Origin: Trema orientale
Taxonomy: Eukaryota > Streptophyta > Magnoliopsida > Rosales > Cannabaceae
Direction of reading: 5' to 3'
Length of the DNA stretch: 64,000 bases
Assembly: GCA_002914845.1 (NCBI GenBank)
Contig: JXTC01000071.1
Location: 1,001,633 to 1,065,632 of the forward strand
Part shown: positions 1 through 12,412 of the stretch, piece by piece
Layout: each line of letters begins with the position of its first letter
Numbering within the stretch: position 1 is the first letter of the stretch
Translations under genes and position numbers: made by a program
The notes under the pieces: generated by a model
What the model was told of the DNA's origin: nothing
Database searches by the model: none
What the model saw: only the letters and a program-made list of their open reading frames with translations

Positions 1-223
1 TTTTGCAAAAGGCGTTGATCATAGACAGGCTAGCTCTCTTCAAGCATTCACTTATGCATACCGGAAGACCACATGGATCGATAGAAATTACAAAAATTCT
101 GACTTTACCATGAGTTCTGGCAGCTTCAGTACTTGTAGTCATCATGACCAACATCAATAATCCTTCTATCACAATCAGTATCATTGTAAAACTCAAACGC
201 TTAATCACTCCTCCAACTTCCAT
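1..223 (-). CDS. 5' part of a small secreted cysteine-rich peptide gene (runs off the left edge)
   Basis: Read on the minus strand from the ATG at 223, the frame stays open for 74 codons to the window edge. Seen: a short basic start (MEVGGVIKRLSF), then a hydrophobic stretch of about 18 residues (roughly residues 12-30) ending near TSTEAA, which looks like a signal peptide with its cleavage site. The mature part shows four cysteines so far, in the pattern CGLPVCISECLK and then a later Cys near the edge. Plant thionin-like and other small cysteine-rich peptides have such a layout, but the cysteine pattern is incomplete here and I cannot name the family. The rest of the gene lies outside the window. 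A TATA-like stretch sits 50-63 bases upstream of the ATG, which supports this start. It could also be a stray open frame, but the signal peptide plus TATA box make a real gene more likely. Confidence 0.5.
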   Translation of the reverse strand, partial: MEVGGVIKRLSFTMILIVIEGLLMLVMMTTSTEAARTHGKVRIFVISIDPCGLPVCISECLKRASLSMINAFCK

Positions 224-272
224 TTGTGAATAATATAATTGGTTTTGTTTGTGATTTGAATATGTTGGGAAG

Positions 273-286
273 TTATATATTATATA
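273..286 (-). promoter_or_regulatory. TATA-like box for the cysteine-rich peptide gene
   Basis: The minus strand reads TATATAATATATAA 50-63 bases ahead of the ATG at 223. Spacing and composition fit a plant TATA box with a short 5' leader. This is inference from position only. Confidence 0.4.
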
Positions 287-1240
287 GTAATTAAAACCAA
301 AATCTATCATGGAATATAAAGATGAAATATTCTCAAAACAGCAGTTAAATCTAAATAATTCAAGCTTCTTTAGTTCCTAATTTAATTCTTTCTATGAAAA
401 TCCTGCTATATCAATAATATTATTAACATGTGCAGATTCTATGGGGATTTTGGTTTACTTAAATCTGCTACATTTGTTGAGCAAACTGCAAAATAGGAAA
501 CTTATGAGAAAATGAAGTCAAAGATTACTGAAACTTCAAAGTAAGAAAGACTTGGCTGACGATTGTTCTTTTCACACTCTTCACTATGAGGAAGTAGAAC
601 ATTTGGATGTAAAAGTTATAAAGCAAAACGGGGGTCTTTTGGGAACACGCTGTTACCCACTCGAAAGTTTTCAAACGACAGTGTGTGAACAAATGGAGGG
701 AAGCTTTTCCTGACGGCTGACCCCATATAAACAAAACTTCCATACTAAAAAATACTTTATGCTAAGCGATTTTTGTTTTTTTGGTACCAATTAATTAATT
801 TTCTTGCAGTTGTAGACTTAAAAGCAACCTTTTTTTTTATTTTTTATTTTGGTCCTAACAATTTCGTGGCCGGATTTCATTTGGCAGCGACTAGTCTACC
901 TAAAGTACTATTACCATAGTCAAAGCTTTATAATTACTTTAATATATGCTTCCATCAACACGGTACCATAATGATTAATGAGAAAAGCTCGAGGAAAAAA
1001 CCCACGACGCGGCTAAGTTATCCTTGGCTTGATTGATTGTTTTTCCACTTTGCCAAAGATAAATATTGGTATTAGCCATTAGGAAGAAGTCATCATCATG
1101 CTCATATTTTTCCCACTTTGCTAAGACCAGCGTGGAAAAGCCGTTGATTAAATTAATCCAGTTAGAATCTCTGCTTAATTGCAATTCGATCTCACTCTAA
1201 CACTTGGGGGTTCTGATGTATTTCTGAAATTTTGAGAAAA
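287..1240. other. Intergenic region between the peptide gene and the TNL gene
   Basis: AT-rich spacer between two divergently oriented genes. It must hold the upstream region of the TNL. I see short open frames on the minus strand, but they have no family resemblance and no codon character. I found no clear TATA box placed well for the TNL start. Confidence 0.5.
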
Positions 1241-4200
1241 ATGGCGACCGACATAGCAGCACCATCATCATCATCATCGTCGTCGTCGTCGTCATCTTCA
1301 TCATCTTCAACAAGTTCAGGCCGTCGTCTATGGAAATTCGACGTGTTCCTCAGCTTTAGAGGGGAGGACACCAGACAAAGCTTCACGGACCACTTGTACA
1401 AGGCCCTGAATCGGAGAGGAATCCATACTTTTCGGGACGACGAGAAGCTCAAGAGGGGGAAAACGATCGCACCAGAGCTCTTGAAAGCCATCGAAGAGTC
1501 GAGGTTCGCGGTCGTCATTCTCTCCAAGGACTACGCTTCTTCCACGTGGTGCTTGGAAGAGCTTGCCAAGATCGTCGAGTGCAGCAAGAAGGAGGAGACG
1601 ATGGGACTGACCATTCTCCCAATTTTCTACGACGTGGAACCCTCCGAGGTCAGGAAGCAGACTGGATCATACGCCGTGGCCTTCGCTCAGCATCAGCTAG
1701 TCTTTAGGGACGATATTGCTAAGGTAGACAAATGGAGGAAAGCTTTGATTGAAGTTGCTAATGTCTCCGGATGGGATCTCAAAAACAGGTAACTCCCAAA
1801 GTATTTTTGGACTAATTGCTTTGGGATATCTTATTATTTGACTTAGTTCCATCAAATTGCTTGGAAAAAAAATCTCATTCTAGTCCTCTAAAATGAAATT
1901 TTAATTTTTTTTTGGGGATAGAATTTATTAATTGGTTTTGGGTAAAAGAAGGTCCATAATAGCTATCATTTTCCTCGTTGTTATCCAATGAGAGTCTACG
2001 AAATGAAATAGGGGAAAAAAAAAGATCCGTACAAATATTTTATTCTTTACGCTTTTAAGTTGATTTTTCTTTTTTCAGAGTATAGGAATTAATACTAAAC
2101 GTATGATATTACTCATATGTTCTAAGATTTAATAGATTTTATAGTGGAATAAGTATTTACTCTGCAAGGACTAATGAGAAACAAATTTAAAATTTGAAGA
2201 CCGAAACCAAAAGTTCTAAAATTTAGCACTAGATTGAGATTTTTCCAATAATTTTGGGAAAATTAGATTGCTTAATCTTATATTTATAATATGAATTAGT
2301 TATGCTTGTATACAAATGCATATATCTTATGTCAAAAATAGAGTGGACAAGTTGACTATATGGCTTGCTAAGATTGATCAATTATCTCAATTTTATTAGT
2401 TGGGGTGGAGGAAATATATAATTTGATGTGTTTTAAGCGAATATTATGATAAATTCCTATCACCTATTTATCTTATAACTGATTTGCCTACTAATAGAGG
2501 TATAGAAATAGCCTTTAATCTCTATATACAGTTCATGCTGCTTAATCTTGATTTTTGTAACTCCTTCGAACAAAAAAAGTAGACTTATTATGTAATAAAA
2601 TGATTAAGACATAACCATTTGGTACATAAAAAGGTTATGACTGTTGGCCATTTTATTTATTTTTTTATTTTTTCACAGGTATGAGTCTGAAGTCATTGAG
2701 GAAATAGTGGAAAATATTTCACATATACTGAATAACACATCCTCATCAAGCGTCGAAGAACACTTCGTTGGAATGGAATCTCGTATGAAAGAAGTGCTTT
2801 CATGCTTGGATATGGGAAGCTTGGATAATGTTCGCACCATAGGGATATGGGGGATGGGAGGGATTGGTAAAACGACACTTGCACAAGAAGTTTTTAATAG
2901 GGTCAAAGACCAGTTTGAAGCTAGCTGCTTCATTGAGAATGTTAGAGAGCAGTCCGAGAAGCATGGTCTAGTTTACTTGCAAAAGCTTCTATACAGTTTC
3001 TTGCTTGAAAGCGAGGCAAAAATACAGAATGTTAATATGGGAATGAATATTTTGAAAGATAGGCTGTGTGATATAAAGGTGCTTATCATTCTAGACGATG
3101 TTGATAAATTAGACCAAATAAAATATTTAGCTGGAGAGGGTGTACTTGAGCAGAGCAATTGGTTTGGTCCAGGGAGTAGAGTCATTGTAACGACTAGAAA
3201 TACGAAATTGTTGACCAAGTATGGCAGCAATGTGTATGAGGTTAAAAAACTCGCATATTATGAAGCTCTTCAACTTTTATGCAAGAAAGCCTTCGAGAAG
3301 AACCAGCCTCCAGATGGGTATAAAGAGATTTCAAACGAAGTGGTAAAATATGCAAACGGCCTACCTTTAGCTCTTGAAGTCTTGGGTTCCTTCTTGTTTG
3401 ACAGAGATGCAGAGGAATGGTCAAGTACATTGGCTAGACTGAAGGAATATCCTGAAGACGATATTGTTGGTCCGCTGCAAGTGAGTGTTGATGGATTAAG
3501 GCCAACAGAGAGGAAAACGTTTTTGGACATTGCATGTTTCTTCAAAGGAGAGAAGGAAATTCGTGTGAAAAAGATATTGGAAAAATGTGAGTGTTTCCCT
3601 GAGATTGATATAAAAGTCCTCATTGAGAAATCTCTGATTACCATAGTAAGCGATAAATTATGGATGCATGATCTACTACAGGAATTGGGTTGGAAAATTG
3701 TTCGCCAAGAGTCTCCTTATCCTGGAGAGCGCAGCAGATTGTGGCTTTACAAGGATGCCTATGATGTCCTTGTTGACAACAAGGTAAGAAAATGTAACAC
3801 CAACTTATAAAAGACTACTCAAGTTACATGTGGGCAATTAGCTGGGTGCATGTGTGGATTTTGATACGAAATATAACATAATGTTAGATTTAAGTGCTAA
3901 GTTAAGCTAAGGGTTTTTTTATTTTTTATTTTCAAGCTAGGAAAGTACTGTTGGGTTTATTAGTCTTCTGCTGATGCCATGTGATTTGTAATTCTGTTTT
4001 CAGAAACACAAATCTAGCTCGTTTGTTTTTAACCTTTTCTGTTTCTTCATTCTTGGGTAATTCGCATTATTTAACTCTTTGTTTTCTTCATTTTTTAAAA
4101 GAAAAAGTTCATTTCTAATGAGTTATAATTGTTGCTGATATTGGTCATAAAATTTGGTATGCATAGGGAACACGAGCTATTGAAGGATTATTCCTAAGCT

Positions 4201-7200
4201 TGCCTAGGAAACAAGAGGTACAACTGAATGGTGACCCCTTCTCAAAGATGGACAGGCTAAGGTTGTTGAAGATCCGTAATGTGAACTTTTCCTCAAGCCT
4301 TGGATATCTATCTAGTGAGTTGCGGTTTTTGGAATGGCATAGATGTCCTTTAAAATCTTTTCCAGCAGATTTTCAACCAGATAAACTCATTGAACTCAAC
4401 ATGTCTAATGGCTACATTGGACAACTATCTTGGAAAGATATGAGGGTAGGATTACTAGTTTTCTTACAAAATCTTCTTGCATGAATTCTTTCATCCAATC
4501 TGAGAATACTAGTCTTTTTCTATTAATTGTTTTGACGACTTCTTTGTACTCTCTTTGACAAACAGCCTGCGAAAAACTTAATATTGATCGATCTCAGTGA
4601 TTGCCTATATTTGACCAAGACTCCTGACTTCAGTAACATCCCTAATCTTGAGAGTTTGATCCTTAAAGGCTGTGAAAAATTATCAGAGCTTCACCAGTCA
4701 GTTGGAGAACTCAAAAGACTCGTTTTACTGAATCTGAAAGGCTGTAAAATTCTCAAGAGTCTTCCCCATAACATCAGCTTGGAATCCCTTGAAGTTTGTA
4801 TTCTTTCCGGATGCTCTAAACTCAACAAGTTTCCACATATCAAGGGAAATATGGAAAAGTTATCGGAACTTCATTTGGATGGAACTGCTATAGTGGAACT
4901 GCCTACATCAATTGAGCACTTGACTGGCCTTACATTATTAAATCTGAAAGACTGTAAATACCTTAAGAGTCTTCCAAGCGTCATCTGTAGTTTGACATCT
5001 CTAAAAACTCTCAATCTCTCGGGTTGCTCACTTATTGATCAATTGCCAGAAAAGCTGGAGAGCTTGGAATGTTTACAGGAGCTTGATTTAAGTGAGTCTG
5101 CTATAAGAAGAGAACCTGCATCGATTCGCCTCTTGAAGAACTTGGAGCATTTATCTTTCCGTGGATGTCAAGGTGTGCCACATAGGTCATGGATATCGGC
5201 ATTTTCTTCTTATTTGTTGCCAGCAGGACGCTCTGCATCCACAAGTTTGCAGTTGCCTAATTCGTTCTCGAATTATTCATCCTCTTTGAGATCGTTGGAT
5301 CTGAGTAATTGCAAACTAACACAAGGAGCAATCCCTTATGACATCGGTCGCTTGTCCTCACTGCAGCAATTAAATTTGAGTGAAAACAATTTTGTGAGCT
5401 TGCCTAATAGCATCTGTCAACTGTCTGAGCTGAGAGAACTTAAGTTAAGAAGGTGTAGCAATCTTAAGTTGTTGCCGGAACTTCCATTAAGTATTAGAAA
5501 TGTAGATGCCAGCGAATGTGCTTCTTTAGAAGAAGCTGAATTTCAAACATGGATTTCAAATAGTTCAGGATTCAGTTTCATAATCTGTAAAAAATCACAT
5601 GACTGGGAAGTTGAACGCCAGCCGCTTAGAGTACCCAATATACATGCTCTTCCATTCATTAAAAAACACTTTGAGGTCTTTCTCTCACGTTAAACATCTT
5701 TTTCACTTTCTTTTGTTTATTTATTTGTTCATTTATGTATTCATGGTTTTTGCATTTTATTGTGTAGAATGAAATAAATGGAGGAAAAGATTTCCAATTC
5801 GACTTTATTCAGAGTAGAACTCCAGACTGGCCAGGCAATTCTAGTAATGGACCTTCCATCACATTCCAACTACCTCCAGATTTGGATAGTGATAGTAGGT
5901 GGTTGGGACTTGGCCTATGCTTTCTGTACGAGATCGAGGAGATCAAGGATTCACATTGCTCTGCTCTGCATACGACGAAGTTTCTTTGCCATTTTGACAC
6001 TGATCAGGGTTGCGTTGAGAAATCACTAATGATCCCTGTCAACTTAAATCATGATGGACTTCCTACTGTAGCTTGTAGGTACATACCAAAAGGGTGGTTT
6101 GCAGGACAGTTGAATAAAGCTAGTTACGTTACAGCTTCAATTGTCACGAAAATTCCGATCGTGGAGGTGACAATGTGTTCCGGGAATCTAATATACACGC
6201 ATAATGCGACAGAGTTTGTTGGAGATGTAATGCAGCTAGCTTTTGGGATCATGGATGTCCAAGATTATCAGAGAGTAAAAGACTTCGTAGAAACACCAGA
6301 AGCCTCTCACAGAATTACGGGAGAAGAGTTAGAATCTATTGAATGGGAACGACTACGTAAAACAAAGAAGCTATCGGGTGAATCAGAAAATGATTACACT
6401 TATCCTTTAGTGATTCATTTGGAAAAAGCACACACTTCCGTGGATAGAAATGTAACTGCAAAGCGAGTCAAGCAGGAAGGAGAGCTAGACTCATTGCTTT
6501 CAAGAATTCTTAAGGTCAGTCTATGTCTAATGTCTTTTTGTTTTTCTCTCTATTTTCTTCTCCAACTCAATGACTCATTGATCGCTTCTACAGGGACACC
6601 ATGCACGCCATTACAATTTTGGTTGTGTTTTTCCTCTGAGAGCAATTTTGCCCTGGTTCACTGAGCAGTCTGTGGGGCAAGTAGTAACTTGCTGTCTTCC
6701 TTCTGACCCGTTTGATGTTACCACGTGGATAGGAATTGATCTGTATGTTAATTTGAGTTGGAGATCAGTTGCTCTTAAAAATTCTGACTCAGTAATTCAT
6801 TCATTCCTCGTTGTTGATTTGTTTACCTGCGAAAGTGCCAGAATACATAGAGAAGTGGTACCTGTCAAAAGAGACAGTATTGTTGGGCCCCATCAGCTCG
6901 TCGTTGTTCATGTACCGCGTGTGCATTTGCCAGAAGAGTGCTCGTATCAAAGTTTGCCAATTACTGCAATGTTTAGAACTACTGTCTCAGATCATGTGGA
7001 CATTGAGATGTGTGGCTCCCGTGTAGTATTCGAGCAAGATTTGAAAGGGTTCATTAAGACATTAACTGAGTGCACATTAGAGAGTTCGGAAGTCTATTAC
7101 CAACTTTACAAGCAGACCTTTGAAAATATGGAGAAGGAAATCCTTCGTAGAGCTGAAACTAGTTTGGGTGACGTATTGGAAGGAGAAATGCCAAATGATG

Positions 7201-10200
7201 TTGCTTACTTTTACCGTCTTCAAAGGTGAGATTTCTTGGGAAACAATTTACTAATCATGTTTAGATTAATCAATAAATTCCCTCTTGCTAATACAAGGTC
7301 TTTTGCGTGTATTGTTGTACGGCCTTGAATTAATGGCTAAACAGGGGAGCACGCCAAAAGAATTGGGAAGAACACTTGAAGCAAAAAGAAACTCGGGAAG
7401 AATTCTTTATTATAGAGTGTCTTCTTAAAGACTACTATCAGGTCTCTGTCTATACATGCTTATTTTTTATGGAACACCCATAACATATACAAATACATGT
7501 ATATATGTTCTTATTGGATATCATACTTGTAAATTGCAGGGGTTTAATCCAAAATTGATCTACAATTCTTGTTTCCCTAGAAATGATGTTCCGGAGTGGT
7601 TCAACAATTATAACAACGGCTATTCGGTGAGAATCCAGCTACCTAAAAATTTGAAAAATGATAGTAATTGGATAGGCCTTGCACTTTGTGCATCTTTCTC
7701 AAGCGAAGAGAATGAGAATCAAGATTCAGATACTTCTCAGTATTTTGTCTGTAATTTGGAGACAGATAAAGGTAGAGTGGAACCAATCCATGCTTATCAA
7801 ACCCCAGAAGATCAGTCAAACTGGTCGGCTATGGGAAGATTCATTTGGCTATCCTATATACCACGTGGTTGGTTTTCAGATCAGTTGGATGAATGCAGTG
7901 TTATAGAGGCTTCATTTGGAAGTGAAAGCTTAGGCTTAAAGACACAAAAGTGTGGACTCCGCCTCTTATATGATACAGATGATCAATTGTTTAAGCAAAT
8001 AATACTCCATTGCATGAAGGTTTTTGGGGATTATTTCCACTTTCTCAAACAAGGGTTCGATCAAGTTTCACCCAAATTCTCCTTGGATCCAATAATTCCA
8101 AAGCGCATTTCAAGAGATCCAACGTCTGCTTTTGTTGTTCTGTACATATTAGCAGAGACTCCGTTCCGCAAAAGTCATTCGGATTCCCTAGCCAGGTGGA
8201 AACGAAAACTTGAGAATTTGCTTCCTTATTTCTTCAAGGTTCCTCTCATGGTTGTTCTCAGTTTTCGTGGACATATAGTTTCTACCTTACTGGATTTTGA
8301 TCTTAACTTTGGATGCAATTTCTATTACCCTCAGAAGCAAATCCCAGAGTGGTTTACAAATCAGACTAGCAATATGGCCGAGGTGAGAGTCCCATTCTCT
8401 CCAAATCTGTATAATGATGATAACTGGAAGGGATATGTCCTATGCATTACATTTTCAATCCACGATCATCCGGAGGCAATCTATGACAACACGGGTTCAG
8501 AAATGCTTTTCCACGCTGTATGCCATTTCCAAATGGAAAAATATCATGCACTACGATCGATGCGCATCAACAAAGAATCAATCAAGTGGAAACATGTTCG
8601 TTCGTTCATTTGGATAACCTATGCACCCCGTTGGTGGTTTAAAGACTTCTTAAACATCCAAGAAGGTGGCTACATTCAAGTTAATGTTTGTACTGATTCT
8701 CCAGGCTTAGGAATTAGCAGCTGCGGCATCCGTCTCTTGTACCAGCAAGATGTCGAAGACTTTAAGCAGATAATAATTCAGTCTTTGACCTCGTTCTTTG
8801 ACGATTCTGGTTTAGTCCAACAATTACTTTTCGATAGAATTAAGAAGCTCGATTCTTATCTCTTCAAACGGTTTCCTTTAGATGAAATTGAAAAGCTGCA
8901 AAGGGATGGTGATAACCAGAAAACCAGTGGACCTTCCAATTATTTCCATGTGAATCCTCTAATTGAAGCTATACAAAGTCGTGTTTCCGCAGATATGTTC
9001 CTTACTTTTGAAAATGCAGTTTCTTATAAAGAAGAACTCACTTTTGAGGATATATGTTCTACTGTGATTCAAGGCCGCAGAAGTTATAACTTGACCGTTC
9101 ACCTAAAAAGAGAGCTGCACATTTTGCTTCTAAGAATATTTGAGGTCAGTATTCTATGTCTGTCTTTGCTCTTCCTTCTCTGTCCTCTCTATCTCACACT
9201 CAGTATGCATTTTGCAGGTCCACCATGCACGTATGTACAGTTTCGGTTGTATTTTCTATCCAATTTTCTCTCAAGGAGCAATTTTGCGCTGGTTCACCGA
9301 CCTGTGCTTGGGCCGCCTAGTAATTGTTTACCCTCCTTCGAACTTAAGTGATGACAAGACATGGCTAGGAATTGGTCTATACGTTGTTCTTTATTGGAGA
9401 ACTGATGTTCCACTTGATAATCTCCATTCAAAGGCTCCCTTCCTCGTTGTTGATTTTCTCACCAATGGAGGTATATTGCTACATACTGCATTGTTTTCCC
9501 TCCAAAGAGACAGTTTGGTCGGGCAGCACCGTGTACTTCTGTTTCATGTTCCACGAGTCTGCTTCCCCGAACAACAATTGAATCAGTGTCAGCAAATTAT
9601 CGCTTTGGTTTCGACTACGCTCCCAGATCATGTAGGTATTGGCATGTGTGGGATCCATTTAGTGTACCAGCAAGATTTGAAACGTTTTGTCGAAGCGATA
9701 ACAAGGTGCACCTTAGCAACTCCAGGTGTCTACTATGCACGTTATTACCATACATTTGTAAATATGGAGAGAAAAATCCGTAATGAAGCTGAAACTTGCG
9801 AGAATGATGCAGAGGAAGAAGAAATGCCTCTTGATTTTGGTTACTTATTGAGTTCTCAAAGGTGAAAATCCTGCATGAACAATTTAAAATGTGCAATTGC
9901 ATCAATTAATTCCCTCATCCTAATGTAAGATTTTTACGTGGATTGTTGCAGGGACTATGAATGTTTGCATAAGCAAGAAGTAGAGCAGGACCCTACTTCA
10001 ATGCAACTTATTCCAGGAGATTCAAGGTTCATTACTAGTCTGACACGTATACCAACTTGCAATGAAAGCAAAATTTTGGCCTATATTCTCAAAGGATGTA
10101 ATAAGGTCTGTGTCTCTCTCACTCTCATTCTCTCTCTGCTTCCCTCTTTACCTCTCTTATTTGACATAATCCTTGTATGTTGCAGGGCTTTGACCATCAG

Positions 10201-12412
10201 GATATATATAATTCTTGTTTTCCCCCAAGTGAAGTTCCAGAGTGGTTCTACCATCAGGATACAGGTCCCTCAGTGAGTATCCAGCTCCCTAAAAATTTTC
10301 ATGATGAGAATGATTGGATAGGACTTGCTTTATGGGCTTCTTTCTCAGCCGGGGATCATTCAATGGTCATCTTGGAGAATGAAGCTCACGATCTTATTTG
10401 TCATGTGGAATCGGATAGAGGTAGTCTGGAACGTCTCCATGCATATCGAACGGGAAAGAAAGAATTCAAGTGGTTACACTTGGGAGGATTCATTTGGCTG
10501 TCGTATATACCCCGTTGGTGGTTTTCAGAAGAAATGAACCACTGCAGTATCATAGAGGCTTCATTTGGAAGTGGACTCCCTGGCTTATGGGTGGAGAAGT
10601 GTGGACTCCGTCTTGTATATGAGCAAGGTAATGACATTCTGGAGTTTGGGGGAATAATAGACCTTTGCAATTCCAAATCTCTGGAAAATGAATTAGCCAC
10701 TGAAATGGAGATGATGAATTTTAGTTCCTCCAAGTCTTCCGTTACTTATATAGACATAATGGCTGAGACTCTTCTTTATGAACATCATGATGATTCAAGA
10801 AATACGTTGAAAGGATACCTTCTGGGTCTGCTTGGAACTTTCTTCCTTTCTTCTACTGTCCAGTTTACTCTGAGTCTTGGAGGACATACAGTCTCTATTT
10901 TACGGGGTTTTGATCCTGTCCTCGTGCACTTTCTATGTTTCCCTCAGAAGAAAATTCCAGAGTGGTTCAAAAACCAGAGCAGTACGCCCAAGTTGAAAAT
11001 CCAACTGCGTCCATATCTGCACAATGTACACACTTTATTAGGATTTGCAATATGTGCAGCTTTTTCAGTCCGCGAGCATCCAACTGTCATCCATGACAAT
11101 ACGGGTGCAGAAATGTATGTTAACCTTCAATGTCGATTTCGCATTGTGAATGAAGATTGTGATTTGAAACCTACATTGCGCTTGGCTAAAGAGGAATTCA
11201 CCTGGAAACATATCGGTGGATTCATTTGGCTAATCTACTTGCCTCGTTGGCTATTTGCGGATTCTTTGAAACAAGAAAGTAGCATAGAAATTGAACTTAG
11301 TAGTGATTGCCCTGGCCTGGAAATGCGCAAGTGCGGTATCCATCTCTTGTACCCCCAGGATACAGAAGAATTCAAGAGAACAATAGTGACGTGTTTTACC
11401 TCGTTCTTGGATGATTTGGATCCCGTCCATCAGTTTCTAAAAGATAAACGTTGTGTAAAACTATGTCATGTTGATAAAGGGGAAACCAATGGAACGGGAA
11501 TCTCTTTTGTGGACCCTACTCAAAGAACTTACAGCCTCTATGAGACCCCACACCATTTAAGAATGAGAAGACCTATTTATCAAGGAGAGTCAAGTGGAAA
11601 CAGCAGCCAGTTTTCAGACAAAAGCGAAAAGATGGTAAAGACATTTAAGTATTTGTTATCTCTCTTTGCATTTCTTTCAATTTGATCGTTCTCTCATCAG
11701 ACTTCTAATTTGAACCATGCAGGACTTTGATTGTGACTCCATGTATAATTTATGCTTCCCTCATACTGAAATTTTAGACTGGTTCAGGCATCACAGTAAT
11801 GGCCCTTCAGTGACAATCCAAATACCAGAAAATCTACACGGTGAGGTTGGTAACTGGATAGGTTTAGCTCTTTGTGCATATTTTTCAGACCTCAATCCTC
11901 AACATCCAACTAGCTTCATTGAAAATCTGGACATGGAAACTTCTCACCACCTTATTTGTCATTTCCAAACTGAGAGAAGTGATTTGGAACATCCTCATAT
12001 CTATCGAACAACCAATGACGAGTTCAAGTGGCTAAAGCATGGATGTCAATTCGTTTGGCTATTCTACATACCACGGAAATGGTTTTCTGATCAGCTAAAC
12101 CAGTGCAGTAGTGTGGAGGCTTCATTTGCGAGCGATAGCCAAAGCTTATGCGTTCAGAAGTGTGGCCTCCGTCTTGTGTATTGCCATGATGAGGACGAGC
12201 TCAAGCAAACAATAATGCACTGCAAGACCTCATTGTTTAAAAATGAAGATCACATATTTGTTGGTAGTGAAAGTATGAACAAGCAGTACCATGACAGTGA
12301 GCCAGGATCTAGCAGAATTGGGAGCTCCACCAATGTTGATCCTCAACGAGAAAGATTGGAAGGACTAACTGATAGGAATATAAGAGATAAAGGCAAACAA
12401 GTCTTGGAATAA
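1241..12412 (+). CDS. Giant TIR-NBS-LRR resistance gene with eight post-LRR (C-JID-like) modules, Ma-like
   Basis: Intracellular immune receptor. Twelve exons read with consistent phases and GT-AG borders: 1241-1788, 2679-3783, 4167-4445, 4566-5675, 5768-6514, 6594-7225, 7345-7441, 7540-9144, 9218-9861, 9952-10105, 10186-11634, 11723-12412. They give 9060 bases, 3019 residues and no internal stop. Domains: poly-Ser leader; TIR at about 30-165 (FDVFLSFRGEDTR, SSTWCLEEL with the candidate NADase Glu); NB-ARC with P-loop GMGGIGKTT at about 241, LIILDDVD, GSRVIVTTRN, GLPLALEVLGSFL, FLDIACFFKGE and MHD at about 511; LRRs in exons 3-4 (to residue 1014); then PL modules in exons 5, 6, 8 (two), 9, 11 (two) and 12, most with an EWF-like motif and a later W-I/L-G-hydrophobic motif. 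C-JID domains of ROQ1 and RPP1 contact effectors. TIR NADase chemistry is family knowledge. Prunus Ma also has repeated PL exons. The ATG at 1241 is the first in frame. Exon borders are by eye. Annotation pipelines may split this gene. Confidence 0.88.
1263..1310 (+). repeat. TCA/TCG trinucleotide run coding for poly-Ser
   Basis: A TCA and TCG triplet tract lies inside exon 1 of the TNL gene and codes for a serine stretch between the start codon and the TIR domain. Both triplets code for Ser, so slippage here changes only the length of the leader. It is likely length-polymorphic. Confidence 0.85.
6594..9144 (+). repeat. First copy of the three-module PL unit (TNL exons 6, 7, 8)
   Basis: Exon 6 (A-type module, starting GHHARHYNFGCVF), short exon 7 (33 codons) and long exon 8 (B-type module with IYNSCFPRNDVPEWF, then C-type module with YYPQKQIPEWF). 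The same order and exon sizes recur at 9218-11634. The unit is bounded on both sides by phase-0 introns, and its internal 6/7 intron is phase 2. Confidence 0.82.
9218..11634 (+). repeat. Second copy of the three-module PL unit (TNL exons 9, 10, 11)
   Basis: Exon 9 (A-type, VHHARMYSFGCIF), short exon 10 (52 codons) and long exon 11 (B-type with IYNSCFPPSEVPEWF, then C-type with FPQKKIPEWF). It matches 6594-9144 in exon order, intron phases and sequence. Both A exons end in SQR or LQR, split by a phase-2 intron. Similarity is clear but diverged, so this is not a recent copy or an assembly artefact. Confidence 0.82.

Noticed and set aside
525-1184. Short minus-strand frames between the peptide gene and the TNL
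   Set aside because: No domain, no start context and no codon character.
1192-1527. Minus-strand frame with a poly-Asp run over TNL exon 1
   Set aside because: It is the complement of the poly-Ser triplets and TIR coding sequence.
5692-7229. Reading the TNL as ending at 5693, with separate genes starting at exons 5, 6, 8, 9, 11 and 12
   Set aside because: Each later piece lacks a convincing start, while good donor and acceptor sites join all pieces in phase. The architecture is also known from Ma. Still the main alternative if transcripts disagree.
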